DNA of 64,000 bases from Tetmemena sp. SeJ-2015. Its lineage: Eukaryota; Ciliophora; Spirotrichea; Sporadotrichida; Oxytrichidae. The stretch lies in assembly GCA_027382625.1 (NCBI GenBank), contig JAJKFJ010022556.1, positions 1 through 64,000 on the forward strand. Reading direction: 5' to 3'. How positions within the stretch are numbered: position 1 is the stretch's first letter; every line of letters starts with the position of its first letter. The notes beneath the pieces were generated by a model. That model was not told the DNA's origin and did not search any database. It saw only the letters and a list, made by a program, of their open reading frames with translations. The translations under genes were made by a program, and so were the position numbers. Shown one piece after another: positions 57,956 through 64,000 of the stretch.

Positions 57956-58550
57956 TCAGCCTGAAGGTCGTTTTCCCAAATACTTCCCGCAAGTGGAGCA
58001 AGAATGAATGTGCTCATAGCAGGAAGGCAAAAAATATGGTAAACAGCAGAAAGGTATAAACAAATCCTGAAAATTTTTAAACAAATATGATACTCAAAAT
58101 ATGTAAATGCGAATTTATACTATTGGAATTATTTCCTTTCAATGTGTTTTGAAAGAAGCAGGTAAGACAAACACACCAAACATGCTGCTAGGTCGTTGTA
58201 ATTCTTTCAACATTTGTAGATACCTCAGTTTTACACTTATCGCAATCTCAAAAACTAGAATTTTAAAGTTTTAAATTAATTGGAGTAATGAATATACCCA
58301 GGTAGAAGTAAAACCAAAGAAATTTGTCAGAGGACCTTGTTCACCTCCTATAATTAATATTTGGCGAGGTGGCTAAGGCATAAAAATCTACTAGGGAGCG
58401 TAACTCACAGGCGGCTGATTATAATGTATCTAGTTCGTATTCATGAACTGCTGCTAATTGTAAGGATCTACTACTCTTCCAGGAAGCATCACCATCGGCT
58501 TCCCATAGTCCACACCGTATTTTGGATTTAAATTATTCCTTAAAAAATAA
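57956..58550 (-). CDS. LITAF-domain protein 2
   Basis: The minus-strand piece YGVDYGKPMVMLPGRVVDPY, then QPPVSYAPQQIFMPQPPRQI, leads to the LITAF domain: CDKCKTEVSTNVERITTTQQ, HVWCVCLTCFFQ and, after a frame break (58130-58065), FCCLPYFLPSCYEHIHSCST with CGKYLG, stop TGA 57956-57958. All zinc Cys and His are kept. A break near 58310-58260 is probably an IES. No start codon is found in this block; see the piece at 57425-57766. Confidence 0.85.
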
Positions 58551-59585
58551 TTGATGAGAAAAGATTAATCAATTTTATCTGTGCTGTTTACCTTATCTGA
58601 TTAACGCTTAATGCTTTATAAAAGAAGAAACTTAAAAAAAAATATTCTTAATGATGGACGCAGATAGGATTCTTATTTTTTAATTAAATCTCCCTTCGTT
58701 TTACAGCGTCTCGCTTTATATTTTAACAATAAGTTACTTAAAGTTAATAAAGCTGTTTTATATTTTATCTACAAAAAAAATATTTTGAATTTATTTTTAA
58801 TTTAATGGATCATAAACAGGCATCCCCTCAACAGGAGCAACTAAAGTTATCTTATTTTTGGTTTTGCTCTCTTACTTCATGGAAATTATACAATGTAAAT
58901 CTAAATTTCCTTGGATTATAATAGTTCCCAATCTTAGAGAATATTAATGATCAACTCCATGGATTGAAGGGAAAAAAAGAAAATACTTTACAATCAACAA
59001 AGTATAAAATAACTCACTTATTTCATCAAATATAAATTTTTAATACAGTTTCCTCTTCATATTGCTAATTTAATGTATTTATGAGGCCAAAGGCCTATTT
59101 CACTTAGCTGAATTCTATGAGAGCTAAATGCTAGGCAGGCCACGCTTTCTTATTTACTTTGAATTAATTTGGCTTCAATTATAGAAGTCTCACTCACAAA
59201 TTTATCAATCAATAAATAAGTCATTATTTTATGAGATTTTAATCTGACAGAGAGTTGTATTAAAAGTAGATTCACCTTTTTAAAATTAATTATATACAGG
59301 AAAGTACTGGAAGAAATTTAAAGTGCATTATGATTTGAGAATGCTTGAAACTGTATGTTTTTATTTATTATAGAAATGAGATTCAATTCATTATAAAATT
59401 CGAAATAAGCAATAATTTTTACTCTAAACTATTTTACAAGCCTTAATTACCAAAATTTTGGAGATATAAAGACAAATAAAATGTTGGTCGGTTACAGAAT
59501 TAAATTTGACTTTTAGAGAGAAGCTGAAAGAGTAAATATAAATATCTTTAATACAGAGACTGAAATTAGTCACTTTGAATTTAGC
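58551..59585. other. AT-rich spacer with one possible short frame
   Basis: Mostly AT-rich. On the minus strand 58800-58880 reads MKQESKTKNKITLVAPVEGM, which looks coding but is short and of unknown origin. Nothing else is supported. Confidence 0.35.
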
Positions 59586-60264
59586 TCAGTTTTTTATTCC
59601 CAGAACGATGTTGCAAGAGGGGCAGCAGTGCTTAAATTCATAGCAGCTCGTTACAAGGTAAGGTATGAAGCAGTATGGAGGAATCAACCCCAAAAAAAGT
59701 ACACTGAGATAATTGATTTGAATACAGCTAAATAAGATAATTGTATATTTATTGAACCACAAAACAAAGAACGGCAGCAATTACATGCTGGTTCATAGTT
59801 GTGGTTTTTGTAACCATGGTTTGCACTTCCTTGTTGCATCTTTGACAATTTATTTAGAAATCACCATTTTAGAGTTAAATATATTTATAAACTGAGTGTG
59901 CTGTGGTTGGGCTTTAGCCATAGAAAGTGTGTCTATTGTTTTAGCCTCCAATCACAATGACATTTGGTTACCCATAACTGGCCATGGGTGGCGGTTACTA
60001 ATACATGTTCATTCCTGGTGGAGGGGGCTGCTAGTAAGGGTTTGGCTGCTATTGCATGTAAGGAGCAGGCTGCTATTGCATGTAAGGTGCTGGCTGATGC
60101 TGAGGAGGTGGCTGATTGAAGCCAACCGATCCTCCCCCAACTCCTCCAAGGGTCACATTCACTCCAAATCCTTGGAAATGCGCCTGAGTTCCTGGCTGGT
60201 GATGATGCTGCTCCTAGTGATGGTGGTGGTGCTTTTTTGACTTTTCGCTATCTGATTTTCCCAT
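59586..60264 (-). CDS. LITAF-domain protein 3
   Basis: ATG 60262-60264 starts MGKSDSEKSKKHHHHHQEQH. A Pro/Gln-rich region with a direct repeat (HQPAPYMQQQPAPYMQQQPN) follows, then SYGQPNVIVIGGQ. After an interruption (59920-59860) come NCQRCNKEVQTMVTKTTTMN and AAVLCFV, and after another (59760-59700) FLGLIPPYCFIPYLVTSCYE and FKHCCPSCNIVLG, stop TGA 59586-59588. The LITAF zinc frame is complete once the breaks are removed. It is probably a membrane-associated endosomal protein like its neighbours. Confidence 0.88.
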
Positions 60265-60559
60265 TCTTAATCTTTATTAATTATAATAACCTTTCAAGGG
60301 CAAGCCTTTAATTACAAATTGACCATCTATATAACCGTCAAGTAAACAAGTGATTTAAATAAGAAATTTTTCTTATGTATCAATCTCCAAAATTTAGTTA
60401 ATAAGAAGAGCATATTTTTTTGTAATCATTAAATCTACTCTAAAGCATTTATGGCTTTTTTCAAATGCTAAAGGCAAGGAGCCAAATTCCCAAAATCTAA
60501 TTCTGATATCGCATCTTTAGCCAATTTTTTTGCCGCTAACAAATTAAATATATATCATA

Positions 60560-61010
60560 GCGGTCTTCTTCTACTCTTATGTTGCTTGTATATGAATTTG
60601 AGGTGGATCCTGAAAAGAAGGATACTACATTGGTTATTTAGCTGGAGGTTAATATGGTATATTTCCAAAAGCTGCTGCATTAGTCTACAATTAGTTTGGT
60701 TTTGTGTTTGACTATTGATGATGAATTGCATTTTGGCCGAGATTACTTTTCTAGCTTGGATTTTGATCATGAGTCGCAGATATTTTCTGGGTATTCAAAT
60801 CCTGAGGCTTCTAACTTTACTCTTTGAATATTTTGGAAGTGATCATCTATTTTTTACATCTTAAGCTTCTCTTGTTGCTGATATTATCAATGCGAAAGTT
60901 TAAGCTGCCTTTGATAAATCCTTGGCAATTTGTGCATCGTTGAAAGGATTCCAGTGCGCCTTCAACCCTTAAATCTGTTTTCATCCAGCATCTACTTTCC
61001 ATAAGCTGAA
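60560..61010 (-). CDS. coding region of unknown protein
   Basis: On the minus strand segments such as AHWNPFNDAQIAKDLSKAAQ and HFQNIQRVKLEASGFEYPEN read as protein, with frame changes near 60860 and 60770 (TGA codons). No start, stop or family could be fixed. Homopolymer-rich poor sequence begins just upstream at 61030. Confidence 0.35.
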
Positions 61011-61029
61011 ATAATTGCATGAATAAATA

Positions 61030-61255
61030 AATTTAGGTTTAATTTCGAATTTTTTTTTAAATTTTTTGGGGGTTTGTTGGACAAAAATATAAATTATTAA
61101 AAAATTTGGGTAACTAAAATGGTGCCCAAATTTTTTTAACACTAATAAAAAAAATATTTGAAACTATTCCAATATAATTTTAATTGGGCTTTTAAAGCAT
61201 TAAAAAAATTTTAAACCTTTTCTAATAAACAAATTTTTTTTTAAAAAATGTTTAT
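61030..61255. other. homopolymer-swollen, low-quality stretch
   Basis: Successive runs of T, A, G and C; unreadable as a gene and similar in texture to 24.2 and 26.7 kb. Confidence 0.55.
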
Positions 61256-61259
61256 AGCT

Positions 61260-61740
61260 CCTTTTGATGAACTTAAATGAGCTTCTATTGCCAAAAGTTC
61301 TCTATTTGCCCTTTTCTCATCTTTAATGATTTTTTACTTTCTGAGATCCTTCACCTCTTTTTCCGTTTACTATTTGCTTTTTCCCTTTTCAGGTTTTAGA
61401 TCCGAGCTTTTGTTTTCACCTTCATTCTATGTTGAAATAGCTTCTTTGAGTAGCTTGAGTCATCCATCTTGATGCTTAATATGCTTTTATGTCTTTATAT
61501 TGATTGATTAAGAACTTTTTACGGTCTATTCCGAATTGATAATTGCAAAGCACCCTTCTATAGCAAAGAGGAGACAGTGGTAGGCAACTAAAGGATTTAG
61601 CTGCTGCAGCTCTATCGCATAGCGGAAGTAAGGCTTATACTTTGTTATTAAGGATTTAGAGGGGTATCCTTAGACGATTAAGAACTCTGGTCAGCCTGAG
61701 TTTTCATTTTTTATGAGGTCAATTTATCAAAATTAGTTTT
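61260..61740 (-). CDS. VTA1/LIP5-like ESCRT cofactor, N-terminal part
   Basis: Minus-strand reading PEFLIVQGYPSKSLITKYKP, then YFRYAIELQQLNPLVAYHCL and LFAIEGCFAIINSE. The block AxELxxxxPxVAYxCxLxAxxxG is typical of the N-terminal MIT-like domain of VTA1, which activates VPS4 in ESCRT disassembly. A TGA at about 61705 and another at 61465 mark probable IES or intron positions. Further down KVKDLRKQKIIKDEKRANRE may continue the gene. The assignment rests on one conserved block. Confidence 0.5.
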
Positions 61741-62089
61741 AAATAAGCTACTAAAAATCCTTGTTTTAGAAAAAATAATCAAAGATTTCTTTATTGAACT
61801 CATCGATGTTGCTGATCAGAGTATTTACTATACAAAAGGATAAATGAAGATCAGGTATGACTCACTATTGAGTAAATTCAAAATTAACAATAAATAATTT
61901 AGAAAAATAGTCTCGAATAATGTTTGAGATCTTGTAGTCGTTTCTCAGCTGCCGCCTCGATCCAATCATAGCAATACTTATATTTATACTTCTCTCTTTT
62001 ACCAATTGTGATGATTTGTATGATAAAGATGTAAGAAGGTTCTAAATTTTCATTCTAATTTTAGCTTCTAAACCTCATCCTTTAAAAGA

Positions 62090-63296
62090 AGGAGTTGACA
62101 CAGGAGCCAGTAGGAGAAGAGGCCAAGTACAAACCCAGCTTCTAAGATTCAATCAAACGCTACATCTAAGAGCACAAAGACTACTTCACTTAGTCGAAGA
62201 GGATGAGGATGAGCTAGATGCGTAGGAGCTTGATTTCGATTAAGTGAATGAGAGGTCGGGCTTTGAAGCAACACCCGATGATAACTTCACTCCTCAAAAT
62301 GGATCTAACCTTGGGGTGAAAGGAGTGGGGGCGCTGAGACCTGTTGTGGCCAGACACAACTCCTCCTTTCTGAATTAGTCTAATCCCATGAATAAGAGCT
62401 CATGGAAGCGTGCCTTCTGATACAAGGAGAACTCCCCAAGCCCTGTAACTATAATCCCCTTATTATTTTAATTCTAATGTTTTAGGAAGCTTTCACTTCA
62501 CGCCCTGCATCTAATCGTGCCAATCAAAGACTCAAGGTTAGAAAATTAACCTGAGCTAGATTTAGAACAGCGGCGGCAAGAATCTTAAGACCAATTTCCA
62601 ATTTTCAAGCAAGAAGGAGGGGACACCTACCATTCAACTCAAGAAAAACCAGATTACTCTAATTAAGAAGGAAAACGTAAAGGACTTTGCTTCAGCTGTC
62701 AATAAAAATATCAGCAACAACAATAACAACAGTAATATTGAAATATGTGAATTAAATCAATTTTTGAACTTAATGAAATTGGTGATAACAATTCAGCTTT
62801 GGCTGAAGATCTAAATGTGGACCTACATGAAAACAGCTTCACCCCCTCACCCTCGAAGGGGTCACCTAGAGCAAACTAGAAATCTTTTCACTAAAAATAT
62901 ACCCCCCTTTATTTTAAATCTATGAGCTAGTTTGGTAAGAAGCGAAAGCCTCTGAAGATAGACTGCACAAATATGACCAAGCAGAATACACAGTTCAGGA
63001 AGGATAACCTTCGCTCTACTGACAAAACAGATATGAATTTCTTGATGGATGAGTTGCGGCGGCTGCGTATAAACGAGAAATCAAACCACCCCATGCATTA
63101 ATTCGGGCAGCAGCATTCGGCTAATACAAAATACCAGCTCAAACTTCTATCAAACTTAACAATAGTAACCTCAGCAATAAGGAATAAAATAGTCAGTCAA
63201 ATTATGGATAGAGAGCGCAGTATTGCAAAATTATTTATAGATAAATTCATTAAATATAAAGATTGGTTTTTAATAATTCAGCATAAAGAACAATGA
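62090..63296 (+). CDS. Asn/Gln-rich protein, unknown
   Basis: Plus-strand frames read KELTQEPVGEEAKYKPSFQD, SIKRYIQEHKDYFTQS, EDEDELDAQELDFDQVNERS, FSSKKEGTPTIQLKKNQITL, DFASAVNKNISNNNNNSN and LRSTDKTDMNFLMDELRRLR, ending at TGA 63294-63296. Frame changes near 62200, 62420, 62780 and 62900 indicate IESs. Gln is often TAA/TAG. Start codon and family are unknown. Confidence 0.55.
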
Positions 63297-63600
63297 CAAG
63301 AAACTAGTAATAAAGAAGAGGAAGATAATGAGATTGAATAACTAATCTTAATGAAATTGCATATGCAACTAACCACTACTTAATGTAAATACTTTAAGGT
63401 GCTCTAGTTCTTCTCTAATATAGAGAAAGCTAGCAGTGAATAAATAGGACTATCAAAACTATGAAAGATTATCTCAAATATATTTTCAATTTTCTTAAGT
63501 GGTAGATTTATTTTTTGCTAAAGGAATTAGATAATTTTGATAAATTATTGTCTGCCAAAAATAATTCAATTTATCATACAAATATCACAACATTTAGAAA

Positions 63601-63810
63601 ATGGAAGGTTCCCAAGCAGGAGGCATGTAAAAGCATCAATCCCTGAACGATGTGAATTTGCTAGTAGATGAGCTAAAGCAGAGAGTCTTATACGAGAACT
63701 TGTCTCAACTAGTGACCAAGTGCACCAGGTCTTGCGTCAAGTCCTACGATTCCATGTACTTAGATGAGCAGGAGGAGTCTTGTGTCAAATAATGCTACGC
63801 TAAATTTTAT
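63601..63810 (+). CDS. small Tim (Tim8/9/10/13-type) mitochondrial import chaperone, 3' end unclear
   Basis: ATG 63601 starts MEGSQAGGMQKHQSLNDVNL, then LVDELKQRVLYENLSQLVTK and twin CX3C motifs: CTRSC, 15 residues, CVKQC, followed by YAKF. This is the signature of small Tim proteins, which escort membrane proteins across the mitochondrial intermembrane space as hexamers. The length before the first Cys fits the family. The reading runs into homopolymer-rich poor sequence from about 63800, so the C-terminus is not resolved. Confidence 0.85.
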
Positions 63811-64000
63811 TTAATTTTTAAAAAAAGCTTTTTAATAGAATTTAAAAAAATTTTAAAAGGAAAAGACAAATTTTAAAATTGTTTTTTAAAAAAAAAAAAA
63901 AATTTAAATTTTTAAATTTTAAAATTTTACTTGGTTTTAAAATTTTTTCAATAATTTAGTTCAATTTTATTTGAATTTAGAAATTTTTATTTTTTAATCT
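63800..64000. other. homopolymer-rich, low-quality window end
   Basis: Almost only A and T in runs of three to sixteen; no readable content. Confidence 0.55.

Overview
This window looks like germline (micronuclear) DNA of a spirotrich ciliate of the Oxytricha/Stylonychia/Tetmemena type. Two kinds of evidence support this. First, recognisable proteins read through many in-frame TAA and TAG codons (as Gln) and end only at TGA. Second, many reading frames are broken by short AT-rich segments that lack GT-AG ends and are flanked by 2-9 bp direct repeats. Removing the segment plus one repeat copy restores conserved protein sequence. These are internal eliminated sequences (IESs) with pointers. Some genes are also scrambled, with pieces permuted or inverted. 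The genus is an inference; the code and the IES pattern are read directly.

Layout. 1-670: a possible coding fragment. About 0.67-5.97 kb: a decayed Tc1/mariner-like element with two transposase copies in inverted orientation. 6-13.2 kb: AT-rich DNA with a second foldback repeat and no recognisable gene. 13.3-17.9 kb (-): coiled-coil, Gln-rich protein. 18.0-21.1 kb: a scrambled FAAH-type amidase split over three loci on both strands, with a small membrane-protein gene lodged inside. 21.6-26.3 kb (-) and 27.4-31.6 kb (+): two large Gln-rich proteins. 26.4-26.6 kb and 31.9-33.0 kb (-): N-terminal and C-terminal parts of gamma-tubulin in permuted order. 33.2-34.3 kb (-): mitochondrial ATP synthase OSCP. 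34.4-36.1 kb (-): dynamin-like P-loop GTPase. 36.6-41.3 kb (-): two low-complexity proteins and a PG-rich (STPGR/SHIPPO) axonemal-type protein. 41.5-46.2 kb (-): alpha-carbonic-anhydrase-like protein, Gln/Asn-rich protein, otubain. 46.4-50.2 kb: three aldo-keto reductase paralogues. 50.6-54.3 kb (-): low-complexity protein and a BTB/zinc-finger protein like SANBR (KIAA1841). 54.4-56.5 kb (+): a small gene between inverted repeats and a RING1-type protein. 56.9-60.3 kb (-): cluster of LITAF-domain proteins. 60.5-63.8 kb: VTA1-like fragment (-), Asn/Gln-rich protein (+), and a small-Tim protein (+) cut by poor sequence.

The genes do not form one pathway; each is expected to become its own gene-sized macronuclear chromosome. 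What unites the window is its editing architecture: IES excision, MDS unscrambling, and introns that themselves carry some rearrangement junctions. Several short stretches (near 3.3, 24.2, 26.7, 37.2, 61.1 and 63.9 kb) look like homopolymer-swollen, low-quality assembly and should be treated as unreliable.
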